Below, piece by piece: positions 53,050-61,836 of a stretch of 64,000 nt of DNA; positions within the stretch are counted from its first letter, which is position 1, and every line of letters begins with the position of its first letter. This DNA is from an uncultured Flavobacteriales bacterium (lineage in GTDB: Bacteria > Bacteroidota > Bacteroidia > Flavobacteriales_D > Crocinitomicaceae). The notes beneath the pieces are model-generated. The model made no database searches. It was not told where the DNA came from and saw nothing but the letters and a program-made list of their open reading frames with translations. Both the position numbers and the translations under genes were made by a program. The stretch is from contig CAJXJK010000015.1 of assembly GCA_913054135.1 (NCBI GenBank), positions 62,001-126,000 of the forward strand, written 5' to 3'.

Positions 53050-54297
53050 ATGAAAAATCTTAGTCTATTTCTATTATTCGTTCTTGTCTCGGGATTATCC
53101 TATGCAAAAACGGATTTTTTCAGAGTGATGTTCAATAAGAATGGTGATCATGAGGCTACAATTGGCTGGAACCAAGTAAGCGGAGATTCGGCGGTAGTTT
53201 TTTGGGGTAAAGAAGACCTTGCACCTAGCAGATATTTAGAATACTCAAATCTTGCCCATGTTGTTCATGCTAACAAATACAAGGGAATGGAAAACAGGTT
53301 TGTTAGATTAATCAATCTAGAGCCAAATACAGCCTACTACTTTGTCGTGAAAGATAATGAAGGCGTTTCAGAACGATTTTGGTTCAAGACTACACCCAAT
53401 GTGAATACGTCAAAACTCTCTTTAGTAGCCGGTGGAGATTCAAGAAGTAGAAGACCCACAAGAGTATTGGGCTTTAAAATGGTAGGCAAACTTGTACCTC
53501 ATGCTATTTTGTTTGATGGAGATTACACAGACATTGACAATGAAACTAAATGGAGATATTGGTTTGAAGATTACAAATTCTCTTATTCTGGATTTGATAA
53601 CAGGATAATTCCAATCATTACAACAAGAGGAAATCACGAGCAATCAAATGATTGCCTAATCAAGTTCTTTGATTGCCCAAATGAAAAGAATGTGTACAAT
53701 GTTACAATGGGCGGAGATTTGGTAAACGTTATTTGTTTGAATACTGAGATTATTTTTGGAGGAGCTCAAAAGAAGTTTTTAGAGCAAACATTAATTGAAC
53801 ACGAAAACTATTTTTGGCAAATCCCCGTGTATCACAGAGCTTGCAGACCCCATGTGAATTGGAAGATGAAAATGAAAGGTGTAAAACAAATCTATAAAAG
53901 ATGGATAGACCTTTTCGAGAAACATGGTGTTCGTTTAGCGATAGAATGCGACAGTCACATCACCAAGGTTACTTGGCCAATAAAGAAAGGAAAGACTAAA
54001 GGAATTGAAGATGGCTTTATTAGAGATGACGAAAACGGAATTGTTTACGCAGGTGAAGGCTGCTGGGGTGCACCTTTAAGAGTGCCAGATAGAATCAGAA
54101 CATGGACGCGTGATGCGGGCTCGGTTAATTCTTTTAAATGGATATTCGTTTCAAATGAAGAAATTGAAATGAGAACTGTTGATTATGCAAATGCTGATGA
54201 AATTGCAGGACTGACAGACGAAACTCGCTTTAATCCTCCCGCTGCACTTAAACTTTGGGCACCAGAAAATGGCGCTATAGTTTCTATCAAAAAATAA
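53050..54297 (+). CDS. Secreted metallophosphoesterase with N-terminal FN3-like domain
   Basis: A 415-residue protein with a signal peptide (MKNLSLFLLFVLVSGLSYA), then a purple-acid-phosphatase-like beta domain (about 22-120; HEATIGWNQVSGDSAVVFWG, LEPNTAYYFVV). The calcineurin-like domain follows: AGGDSRS, FDGDYTD, TRGNHEQS, VYHRACRPH and ECDSHITKV, in the order of the five metal-site motifs. The last is usually GHxH; here a Cys-Asp-Ser precedes the final His, so the metal site is atypical. It probably hydrolyses phosphomonoesters or diesters outside the cytoplasm. Confidence 0.87.
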   Translation: MKNLSLFLLFVLVSGLSYAKTDFFRVMFNKNGDHEATIGWNQVSGDSAVVFWGKEDLAPSRYLEYSNLAHVVHANKYKGMENRFVRLINLEPNTAYYFVVKDNEGVSERFWFKTTPNVNTSKLSLVAGGDSRSRRPTRVLGFKMVGKLVPHAILFDGDYTDIDNETKWRYWFEDYKFSYSGFDNRIIPIITTRGNHEQSNDCLIKFFDCPNEKNVYNVTMGGDLVNVICLNTEIIFGGAQKKFLEQTLIEHENYFWQIPVYHRACRPHVNWKMKMKGVKQIYKRWIDLFEKHGVRLAIECDSHITKVTWPIKKGKTKGIEDGFIRDDENGIVYAGEGCWGAPLRVPDRIRTWTRDAGSVNSFKWIFVSNEEIEMRTVDYANADEIAGLTDETRFNPPAALKLWAPENGAIVSIKK

Positions 54298-54320
54298 AGG
54301 AGACCATTTCTGATCTCCTT
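54297..54320. terminator. Hairpin between convergent genes
   Basis: AAGGAGA and TCTCCTT pair across a 10-nt loop directly at the end of the phosphoesterase gene, followed by CATTCTTT. It may end both this gene and the convergent one at 54345. Confidence 0.5.
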
Positions 54321-54344
54321 CATTCTTTAAATATTTAGATAATC

Positions 54345-56390
54345 TTATTCTACGATTAACTTTTGTACGTTTTGGTTGTCACCAACTTTTAATTGTACAG
54401 AATATATTCCTGCAGCATAATCAGTGGTATTAATTGGTAATTGGTAAGCACCACTTAACTGTCCATAATTTCTTGTTGCAATCACTTTCCCGTTCATATC
54501 AAGGATGTTCACAACAACTTCATCATTCTCTAAATCAGTCAATGAAATCACAGATCCGTTTTGTGTAGGATTAGGATACATTTCAAATGGAGCAGAAACT
54601 GAAAGTTCTTCAACCTCAGTTACAACAATTGTTGAAGAGGTTAAACCATTCGTCAATGCCTCATTCAATGTTGTATAACCAGCATTATCAATATCTCCAC
54701 TAGGATCAATTAACATTCCTACTACGTGCATTTCATCAAAATCCCATGATGGGTCAACTTGTAATTCAAAGATCACTGTGTGTTCGTCACCTAAATCAGT
54801 TGAAGGAAAAGCTCCTGTAAATCCTCCAAAACTTGGTAAGATTACTCTTGCAACATGATCATAAACCATTTGAGAAGCTGGAACTGGACTAGGAAGAGAT
54901 TCGTATCCTCCCATAACTCCTGCGCCACCACCAGCATAAGCATTCACTTGTGCCCAGCTACTTGATGTACCAGATAAGTTATCTTCAGTTAAAACCATTG
55001 CTAACCTGTGAGTACCGGTAACTGTTGCTTGAAAATCGCATGTTACAGAAACTCTTAGCATTCCTGATCCTGCATCATACTCTGCTCCATTTGAAACAAA
55101 TGCAATTGGAGGAAGAACTACTCTGGCATTAAAATCAGCTTCCATTTCAGATGGATCAATGATAGCACCTCTATCAACCAAAGCTGAAGGATATGAAGCA
55201 CTTACTGCCGCAGACATTGGAGTATCATATGGTTCCCAAGCCATTGGATCACCATTATGAACCGCTATTCCTGCCCAATGATCAGGATAAACATCAGCCA
55301 TCATATCCATAAAAACAGCTCCTCTAGGACACCATTGACACCAAGTCCCTGTTGCCTCTTCACCCACTACAACCTTACCAGGAGCAGGCGTAACAGTAGT
55401 TATTGAAACAACTTTACTATCGTCAGCTGCATTTCCATCAGCACCATTTCCGTTAACATTTGAAACAGTAGCCGTAATATCATTTGTTCCGCTCGCTAAA
55501 ACTAATGCGTTAGCGAAAGTCACTTCCATTTCACCCATTGATGCAATGTTAACTCCAGTTATGTTCTCAGTAATTTGATTCCCATCATAATCACATTCTA
55601 AATCAAAAGAAGTAATTGCAGACGTACCTAAATTTCTCACTGTAACAGTTGGATAGATATCAGCAGTAGCTACTCCACCTAAATCAGCAATGTAAGACAC
55701 TGCTGCGTTTTCAGCAGGCAAAGTGAATGCCGTGTGAGTGTAGTTGAAGTTATCTACATAAAATGAAGAATTATTATTACCTCCATTTGAAGAGTTCACT
55801 GGGAAAATATCAATTGAGGCAATTTGCCCAACAACTGCAGTATAGTCACCCAAAGAAACTCCGTCAAGAATTACTTCCCAGGTATTCGTATTTAAATCAA
55901 CATCAATCTCAATGTTGAACCAAGTGTCTGAAGGATAAGTATCAGTTACCCAAATTGTAGACCCATCATCAAATGTGATAGTTCCGTTATTGTGCATTTG
56001 GCAATTAAACGACCAAACTTCACCTACTGTATTATTGGCCTGAAAATTAAAGTAAGCTCCTTGATTAGCCTCTACATAAAAATCAGAATTCCAGTTGAAA
56101 TCTCCTGTGTTATGCTCACCACCAAAGGGAACTATTACATCTTGAGGTCCACCAGTTGACACGGTTGACATAAAGTAAATTGAGTTAGCTCCTGAATTTG
56201 CCTGTGCGGTTGTCACTTGGCAATCTTCAGCACCTCCCGTGGTTCCACTCCATGTAGACCATTCGGTTGAATTCACACCCATGTATGAACCGTTCGTCCA
56301 ACCGTCAAAGTTCTCTGACATAGATTGGGCTTGCACGTTTCCGGCTAATGCCAGGCAGAGTGCTGCGCCTAAATAGTATCTTTTTTTCAT
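54345..56390 (-). CDS. T9SS-secreted Omp28-like protein with thioredoxin-type CxxC
   Basis: A 681-residue protein. It has a signal peptide (MKKRYYLGAALCLALAGNVQA), a concanavalin/lectin-like N-terminal beta domain (about 22-215) and a CARDB-like adhesion domain (about 225-335). An Omp28-like thioredoxin-fold region follows (about 340-590) with TGTWCQWCPRGAVFMD (CxxC). The last about 75 residues are a T9SS type A sorting domain (PFEMYPNPTQNGSVISL, GIYSVQLKVGDNQNVQKLI). The CxxC may be redox active outside the cell or purely structural. It lies just downstream of the polysaccharide operon but has its own 75-nt gap. Confidence 0.87.
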   Translation of the reverse strand: MKKRYYLGAALCLALAGNVQAQSMSENFDGWTNGSYMGVNSTEWSTWSGTTGGAEDCQVTTAQANSGANSIYFMSTVSTGGPQDVIVPFGGEHNTGDFNWNSDFYVEANQGAYFNFQANNTVGEVWSFNCQMHNNGTITFDDGSTIWVTDTYPSDTWFNIEIDVDLNTNTWEVILDGVSLGDYTAVVGQIASIDIFPVNSSNGGNNNSSFYVDNFNYTHTAFTLPAENAAVSYIADLGGVATADIYPTVTVRNLGTSAITSFDLECDYDGNQITENITGVNIASMGEMEVTFANALVLASGTNDITATVSNVNGNGADGNAADDSKVVSITTVTPAPGKVVVGEEATGTWCQWCPRGAVFMDMMADVYPDHWAGIAVHNGDPMAWEPYDTPMSAAVSASYPSALVDRGAIIDPSEMEADFNARVVLPPIAFVSNGAEYDAGSGMLRVSVTCDFQATVTGTHRLAMVLTEDNLSGTSSSWAQVNAYAGGGAGVMGGYESLPSPVPASQMVYDHVARVILPSFGGFTGAFPSTDLGDEHTVIFELQVDPSWDFDEMHVVGMLIDPSGDIDNAGYTTLNEALTNGLTSSTIVVTEVEELSVSAPFEMYPNPTQNGSVISLTDLENDEVVVNILDMNGKVIATRNYGQLSGAYQLPINTTDYAAGIYSVQLKVGDNQNVQKLIVE

Positions 56391-56465
56391 GTCGATTTAT
56401 TTATCCTTCTAATTTAGAAAGATAAAGCACTGTAAGAAAGATTATTGGGTCTTATTCTTGAAGTC

Positions 56466-57212
56466 CTACTTCTTAAAAAACTGCGAAACTTTAGAAAGTG
56501 GTTTTCTGATAAATGTGAAAGGTGATGGTTTGAGATCATTCATTTTCCAAGCCATTCTATCTTCTTTATTTGCCCTGAGTCTATTTTTAAACGAAGCGTT
56601 AGATTCGCCTCCGGCCCTCATTTTCACAATTACCTCAGGTAAATAACTCAATGATATCTTGTGCTTATGTATAACTCTAAGCATGAATTCATAATCAGCT
56701 GCTGACCTTAACTCAAGCGAGTAGCAGCCGAATTTATCGTAAATTTCTTTACGAACGAAAAATGTCGGGTGCGGAGGCATCCATCCTTTAATGAATGCAT
56801 CTTCTTCGTACTTTTTGGAGACCCAAGTTCTTGTAATCTTATCTGTATCAAACTGATCGACATAAACCAAATCAGCATAGACCGCTTGAATGTCTTCAGT
56901 GAACTTTGAAATTACTTTTTGAAGAACATTTTCATCCATATAGAAATCATCTGAGTTCAAAATACCCACCACATCTCCTGTAGCCATCTTTACTCCTTTG
57001 TTCATGCCATCATAAATCCCTTTATCTGGTTCTGATATGAATTTGTGAATTTGATCTCCGAAAGATTCAATAATTTGAACGGTATCATCTTTAGACCCTC
57101 CGTCAACAATGATGTACTCTAAATCAATCCCTTTTTGACTGAGAACAGATTCGATAGTATCTTTAATGGTAGAGGCAGCATTATATGCCACCGTGACGAT
57201 TGAGACTTTCAT
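56466..57212 (-). CDS. Glycosyltransferase family 2
   Basis: A 248-residue GT-A glycosyltransferase. It has SIVTVAYNAASTIKDTIESV at the N-terminus, YIIVDGGSKDDT, the DxD-type metal site in GILNSDDF, and the acceptor region PHPTFFVRKEIYDKFG with SAADYEFMLRV. It transfers a sugar from an NDP-sugar during surface glycan assembly. Its ATG overlaps the stop of the acetyltransferase gene by 1 nt (TAATG), so translation is coupled. It is the last gene of the operon. Confidence 0.93.
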   Translation of the reverse strand: MKVSIVTVAYNAASTIKDTIESVLSQKGIDLEYIIVDGGSKDDTVQIIESFGDQIHKFISEPDKGIYDGMNKGVKMATGDVVGILNSDDFYMDENVLQKVISKFTEDIQAVYADLVYVDQFDTDKITRTWVSKKYEEDAFIKGWMPPHPTFFVRKEIYDKFGCYSLELRSAADYEFMLRVIHKHKISLSYLPEVIVKMRAGGESNASFKNRLRANKEDRMAWKMNDLKPSPFTFIRKPLSKVSQFFKK

Positions 57213-57760
57213 TAACTCTCTATTTTTCGTTCAATTGTCTTGACTGCAGGATTGCCTCTGTATATCCAATAAGGAGCTAAGTTCTTTGAAGTAACTGAAC
57301 CAGCAGCTAAAATTGAATGGCTGCCACAAGTTACTCCGGCAGTGACGATTCCTTTCGCTCCAACCCAAGCACCATCTTCTAGAATGATTTCACCAATCAT
57401 TAAATCAAAGGCTTCTTTTTTGAAATTATGATTTCCGCAAAGTAAAAGTGCACCTTGTGAAACGCAACAATTAGCTCCGATTTTAACCATATCTAGATTA
57501 TCTATCCACACATCTTCACCAATCCAAGAATTATCTCCGATCTCCAATTTCCAAGGATATTTCACATTGATTCTTTGTTTCAACACCACCCCTTTTCCAA
57601 TCTTGGCTCCAAACATTCTCAGAACTAATTTCTTCAAACCACTAAAAGGATTCATTGGATTCAGCAAGAAAGATACATTAAAGAGATACCAGAAGGCTCT
57701 TTTCAACTTGCTACCTGGTTTATACCAGTCGTTATTGAATTTGGATAAATCAGTTTTCAT
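57212..57760 (-). CDS. WcaF-like hexapeptide-repeat acetyltransferase
   Basis: A 182-residue left-handed beta-helix acyltransferase. Hexapeptide repeats run from IGKGVVLKQRINVKYP through IGDNSWIGEDVWID and VKIGANCCVSQGALL to VGAKGIVTAGVTCGSHSIL. The catalytic His is expected in GNHN. It closely resembles the colanic-acid type WcaF O-acetyltransferases. ATG at 57760 is chosen over an upstream TTG reading. It overlaps the 3' end of the family 4 glycosyltransferase gene by 11 nt. Confidence 0.9.
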   Translation of the reverse strand: MKTDLSKFNNDWYKPGSKLKRAFWYLFNVSFLLNPMNPFSGLKKLVLRMFGAKIGKGVVLKQRINVKYPWKLEIGDNSWIGEDVWIDNLDMVKIGANCCVSQGALLLCGNHNFKKEAFDLMIGEIILEDGAWVGAKGIVTAGVTCGSHSILAAGSVTSKNLAPYWIYRGNPAVKTIERKIES

Positions 57761-58901
57761 CTGCAAACAATTTACGATTGGCTTCAATCACTTCATTATC
57801 TGTTATCACTTCTTTAAAATAGTTATAGCTAGCTGTACATTGAGCAACATATGAAGTAAAATCAAGATCTACTGCTTCTTGCATAGCCTTCACTAAATTA
57901 TCGAAATTCTTTAAGTCGATATCCCATCCCAAATCTTGAACGTGCAAGTTTTTCCAGGGAGTATTTCTAGAAATAATTACTGGACAAGCATTTGACCATG
58001 CTTCCACAATAGCATGCCCGTAATTTTCATGTTTCGTAGGCAAAACCAAATAATCTGCATTTGCATATATAGCAGGTAATTCAGCAGGCGTAGCTACACC
58101 TTTATAATCAATTGATAAATCATCACCCTCTTTTATTTCATCCTTGAAAGTATCCCAATATTCTTGGTCTTCGATATTTCCATAAATATGAAATGTACAG
58201 GGTTGTTTTGTCTTTAACTGCTTAAAGGCAAGTATGGCCAAATGCAGATTTTTCTTGACTGCAATTCGACTCACGAATATGAAACGAGTAGTTCCGGTCT
58301 TTTTCTCATTTAGAATTTCATCTAAACTTAATTTTTGACCAACCGGAATGTTTTGAGCAATATGAACTCTTGCCTTTCTTCCGAAAGTTTTATAAATCTC
58401 TTCTTCCTCTTCTTTTGTTGAAGCGTGCCATTTAACTTTTTTGTAGAGACCCGATATTTTAGAAATCAATAAGAAAGATTTCTTCTTTCCTTTCTTCAAA
58501 TCCAATGCTCCTTGCCCCAGCATACCTCTTGGTGCTAAGACAACCGGAAAACCATATCGTCTGCATGCTAACAAAGGAAAAAGTGTAAAGACTTTTGAGA
58601 ATAGAGAATTCAAGTAGACAGCATCCGGCTGAATTTCTTGTATGTTTCTTTTAATAGCTGCGTAGTTCAAAAGAGTTTTATCCAGATACTTTAAAAACAA
58701 TCCGCCGTCATCAAACCATTCATTTAAAGGCAAGTCTTTATAAGGCTCAACTTCGCCCAAATCGTAGGCAGAGGTTAAGATGTAAAATTCGTAATCATCC
58801 TTAAGCTCGTTAACAATATTTGCCACAGAACGAATAGGACCACCTGCTTTAAAGCCGGGTTCATACCAATCAATACATATTAAGATTCTTTTTTTACTCA
58901 T
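57750..58901 (-). CDS. Glycosyltransferase family 4/group 1
   Basis: A 383-residue GT-B glycosyltransferase. The N-terminal acceptor domain has PGFKAGGPIRSVANIVNEL; the C-terminal donor domain has FIFVSRIAVKKNLHLAI and the E-x7-E-like ADYLVLPTKHENYGHAIVEAW. It probably adds a hexose in the surface polysaccharide. Two in-frame ATGs are possible (58901 and 58910); both overlap the end of the asparagine synthase gene, by 8 or 17 nt, so translational coupling is likely. The start choice is uncertain. Confidence 0.92.
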   Translation of the reverse strand: MSKKRILICIDWYEPGFKAGGPIRSVANIVNELKDDYEFYILTSAYDLGEVEPYKDLPLNEWFDDGGLFLKYLDKTLLNYAAIKRNIQEIQPDAVYLNSLFSKVFTLFPLLACRRYGFPVVLAPRGMLGQGALDLKKGKKKSFLLISKISGLYKKVKWHASTKEEEEEIYKTFGRKARVHIAQNIPVGQKLSLDEILNEKKTGTTRFIFVSRIAVKKNLHLAILAFKQLKTKQPCTFHIYGNIEDQEYWDTFKDEIKEGDDLSIDYKGVATPAELPAIYANADYLVLPTKHENYGHAIVEAWSNACPVIISRNTPWKNLHVQDLGWDIDLKNFDNLVKAMQEAVDLDFTSYVAQCTASYNYFKEVITDNEVIEANRKLFADEN

Positions 58902-60771
58902 CAATCTCATTGGCTTTAAGCCAATCTCCTAGCACTACTAACGGCCAAATACGTGACCAGGTTACACGTTTGTGTCCCTTTAAAAATTGTGACCACAACT
59001 TCTCTATTCCTCCGTCTCTAAATTGCTTGTAATTTTTAAGATGATTTAATCTTTCTTCGCAATACGACTTAAGTTCATTCTTCATCCAATGTGAGTAAGG
59101 CAAGACAAAGCCCATCTTCTCTCTATTGTATACATTCTCAGGCAGGATATCTTTAAAGCTATCCACCAATAATTTCTTGGGTGATGTTGGTTTTTTAAAC
59201 TGATCTGGAACTCCTAGAACAAATTCAACCAATTCGTGGTCTAAAAATGGAACTCTCAGTTCCAATCCTGTCCCCATGCTCATTTGATCAGAATCTCTCA
59301 ACAATACATTTTGCATGTATGTTGAAATTTCTGCAGCTGAAATTCTAGACAAAGGTGGCATCTTCCACCCAATCGTTTCATATCCAACCAGTTTATGCGT
59401 AATATCGAATGCCGAATGTCTCGGCAAATCAGAACTTTTTAAAATCTTCTTGATTTGATCATCCATCAGTACTTGTCTGTAAAACTGATAGATGTATTCC
59501 ATATCGAAAAATTCCAATTTCAATATTTCCTTAATCTTGCTTGAGGCTACTGTTCCCTTAAGCATATGATAACTATTGGCTAGAGGTTTTCTTGCATAGG
59601 CAGGGAAACTTTTAAGCCAACCCTTACTTTGCAAGTCAGCAACTTGATTGAAAATTGAATAACCACCAAATAGTTCATCTCCACCTAATCCGCTTAAGGC
59701 CATTTTAATTCCTGCTTCATGCGTTTTCTTAGAAACGACATAAGTATTAGGTCCATCTCCGCTAGGATGATCCATAAAAGAAAGTGCTTCAGGAATTAAG
59801 TCTCTAAATTCAGACGCTCCCAATTCAATTTCATGATGATTCGTCTTGAACTTATCTGCTACTTCTTTGGCATATTTCCCCTCAGAGAATTCGTCTTCAG
59901 AGAATGTGACCGAGAAAGTATCAACTTTCTTGTCATGCACTTCACTCATCAAACCTACTATGATTGAACTATCAATACCTCCTGATAAAAACGCTCCGAA
60001 AGGTACATCTGCAACCAATCTTTTCTCTACACTCTCCGAAACAAGTGATCTTACTTTAGTTTGGGTATCGGCTAAATTAAGTTTTGAATGCTGGTAATCT
60101 TCATTAATTTTCCAATATTCTTTGAATAAAATACCTTCTTCTTCATTAATTGAAAGTTGTTGACCTGGTATTAACTGAAAAAGCCCCTCAATAAGAGTAT
60201 AAGGAGCGTGAACAGTTTGGTATCGTAAATAATCAATCAAACTTTGCTCTCTGGTTTTCTTTTCAACCAGACCAGAGGCAAGAATAGATCTAACAGAAGA
60301 GGAAAAGATAATTTCTTCATCAGTTAAGACATAATAAAGTGGTTTAATACCCAATCTATCTCGGGCAATGAACAATGATTTCGTTTCAAGATTCCAAATG
60401 GCAAAAGAAAACATACCATTAAAGGCACGCAAACATTTGTCACCCCATTTTATGTATGCAGCTAACACAACTTCAGTGTCACTGTCTGTTTTAAAATCGT
60501 AATCACTAAGCTGAGACTTGATTGATTTATAATTATAAATCTCACCATTGAAAACCATTACCCATTTCCTATCATTAGAGGTGAAGGGTTGATTTGACCT
60601 AGCATCCACATCAATTATTGACAATCGTCTATGACCAAGATTTATAAATTCATCTCTATGAACCCCTTCGGCGTCAGGACCTCTGTGAGCCAGAGAATTG
60701 TTCATTTTCTCAATTAAATTCTGATCTCTTTTGAAACCAGAGAATTGATAAATTCCGTTAATCCCGCACAT
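58894..60771 (-). CDS. asnB: Asparagine synthase (glutamine-hydrolysing)
   Basis: A 625-residue class II amidotransferase/AMP-ligase. Cys2 (MCGINGIYQF) is the glutaminase nucleophile, with NSLAHRGPDAEG and FNGEIYN. The synthetase half has the PP-loop LSGGIDSSIIVGL and SGLGGDELFGGY. In free-standing form it makes Asn from Asp and Gln. In surface-polysaccharide clusters such as this one, homologues are often thought to amidate uronic-acid or amino-sugar residues (inference). It follows the epimerase gene after 1 nt. Confidence 0.93.
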   Translation of the reverse strand: MCGINGIYQFSGFKRDQNLIEKMNNSLAHRGPDAEGVHRDEFINLGHRRLSIIDVDARSNQPFTSNDRKWVMVFNGEIYNYKSIKSQLSDYDFKTDSDTEVVLAAYIKWGDKCLRAFNGMFSFAIWNLETKSLFIARDRLGIKPLYYVLTDEEIIFSSSVRSILASGLVEKKTREQSLIDYLRYQTVHAPYTLIEGLFQLIPGQQLSINEEEGILFKEYWKINEDYQHSKLNLADTQTKVRSLVSESVEKRLVADVPFGAFLSGGIDSSIIVGLMSEVHDKKVDTFSVTFSEDEFSEGKYAKEVADKFKTNHHEIELGASEFRDLIPEALSFMDHPSGDGPNTYVVSKKTHEAGIKMALSGLGGDELFGGYSIFNQVADLQSKGWLKSFPAYARKPLANSYHMLKGTVASSKIKEILKLEFFDMEYIYQFYRQVLMDDQIKKILKSSDLPRHSAFDITHKLVGYETIGWKMPPLSRISAAEISTYMQNVLLRDSDQMSMGTGLELRVPFLDHELVEFVLGVPDQFKKPTSPKKLLVDSFKDILPENVYNREKMGFVLPYSHWMKNELKSYCEERLNHLKNYKQFRDGGIEKLWSQFLKGHKRVTWSRIWPLVVLGDWLKANEIDE

Positions 60772-60772
60772 C

Positions 60773-61717
60773 TTATAAGTCCATTAATTTTCTAAACTCA
60801 GTACTATCAATCATCTTTTGAATCCCTTCTTCTAAAGGCATTAAGTCTCTTCCTAATACATCTCTCATTTTTGAATTGTCGGGCTGTCTTCTCGTCATAT
60901 CACCATCTTTTAAAGGTGGTAGATACACAATTTTAGAGCTACTGTTCGTAATGCGTATAATCGTGTTAGCAAGTTCTAATATGGTATAAATCTTTGCACC
61001 TCCAATATTCACTACGTCATTCACAAAGCGGTCGCTATACAAGGCATTGATAGTAGATTCAATGTTATCATCTACATAACAAAACGTTCTCGTTTGTGAA
61101 CCATCACCATATATTGAGATATCTTTTCCTTGTAAAGCGTTTACCAAAAATTTACTCACTACAAAATCAGTAGTTTGATGAGGCCCATAAGTATTAAAAA
61201 ATCTGAATACTGTATAATCCAATCCATATTCTTGCTGAAATGATCTACAATATGCTTCCCCTACGTTTTTCACTACAGCATAGGGCACCCTTGAATTTAA
61301 TGGGGTCGTTTCTTCATTTTGAGGTATAGAAACTGGTTCACCATAAACCTCTGAACTACTTGAGAAAAAAAATCGCTTTACTCCTGAGTTCTTCGAGAGC
61401 GTGAGCATATTTTTTATTCCGTCTATATCTTCTAAAACTTTTATCGGGTTTTCTTGTGTTCTTTTTACTCCCACTAAAGCAGCATAATGAAATACATAAT
61501 CAAAATTGTTAGCCAACATGATATCAGCCATTTCTCTTCTATTATTTGAATCTGCTTTTATGAATTGAAAATTACTTTTCTTAGCAGGAAGTTTAGATAA
61601 GCTTCCGGTAGATAAATTATCTACTACAACAACTTCATTTTCTTCATCTAACAACAACCTGTTAGCCAAAGCGCTTCCTATGTTTCCCGCCCCTCCTGTC
61701 AGTAATATTTTTCTCAT
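60773..61717 (-). CDS. NAD-dependent sugar epimerase/dehydratase (extended SDR)
   Basis: A 314-residue extended short-chain dehydrogenase/reductase. The NAD-binding motif is LTGGAGNIGSALANRL, an FHYAAL-type strand follows, and the catalytic Ser/Tyr-Lys triad is in FFFSSSSEVYGEP and YAVVK. It probably acts on a UDP- or dTDP-hexose (4-epimerase-like). ATG at 61717 is chosen; the upstream TTG adds two residues. First gene of the operon; a TAACTTTA box preceded by TTG lies in the upstream 80 nt. Confidence 0.92.
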   Translation of the reverse strand: MRKILLTGGAGNIGSALANRLLLDEENEVVVVDNLSTGSLSKLPAKKSNFQFIKADSNNRREMADIMLANNFDYVFHYAALVGVKRTQENPIKVLEDIDGIKNMLTLSKNSGVKRFFFSSSSEVYGEPVSIPQNEETTPLNSRVPYAVVKNVGEAYCRSFQQEYGLDYTVFRFFNTYGPHQTTDFVVSKFLVNALQGKDISIYGDGSQTRTFCYVDDNIESTINALYSDRFVNDVVNIGGAKIYTILELANTIIRITNSSSKIVYLPPLKDGDMTRRQPDNSKMRDVLGRDLMPLEEGIQKMIDSTEFRKLMDL

Positions 61718-61797
61718 CCTCAATCTTAATGTGCCATAAAGTTATAATTAAAAGATAAGGCGTTCAAGAATTTGCTCTATCAAATAATTTAAAATAG

Positions 61798-61805
61798 TAA
61801 CTTTA
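61798..61805 (+). promoter_or_regulatory. Near-consensus -7 box (TAACTTTA) of the sugar MFS gene
   Basis: One mismatch to TAnnTTTG. A start near 61812 would precede the proposed CTG start at 61837 but would also allow ATG at 61897. Confidence 0.3.
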
Positions 61806-61836
61806 GCTCCAATCAAACCCAATAATTAATTCAATT

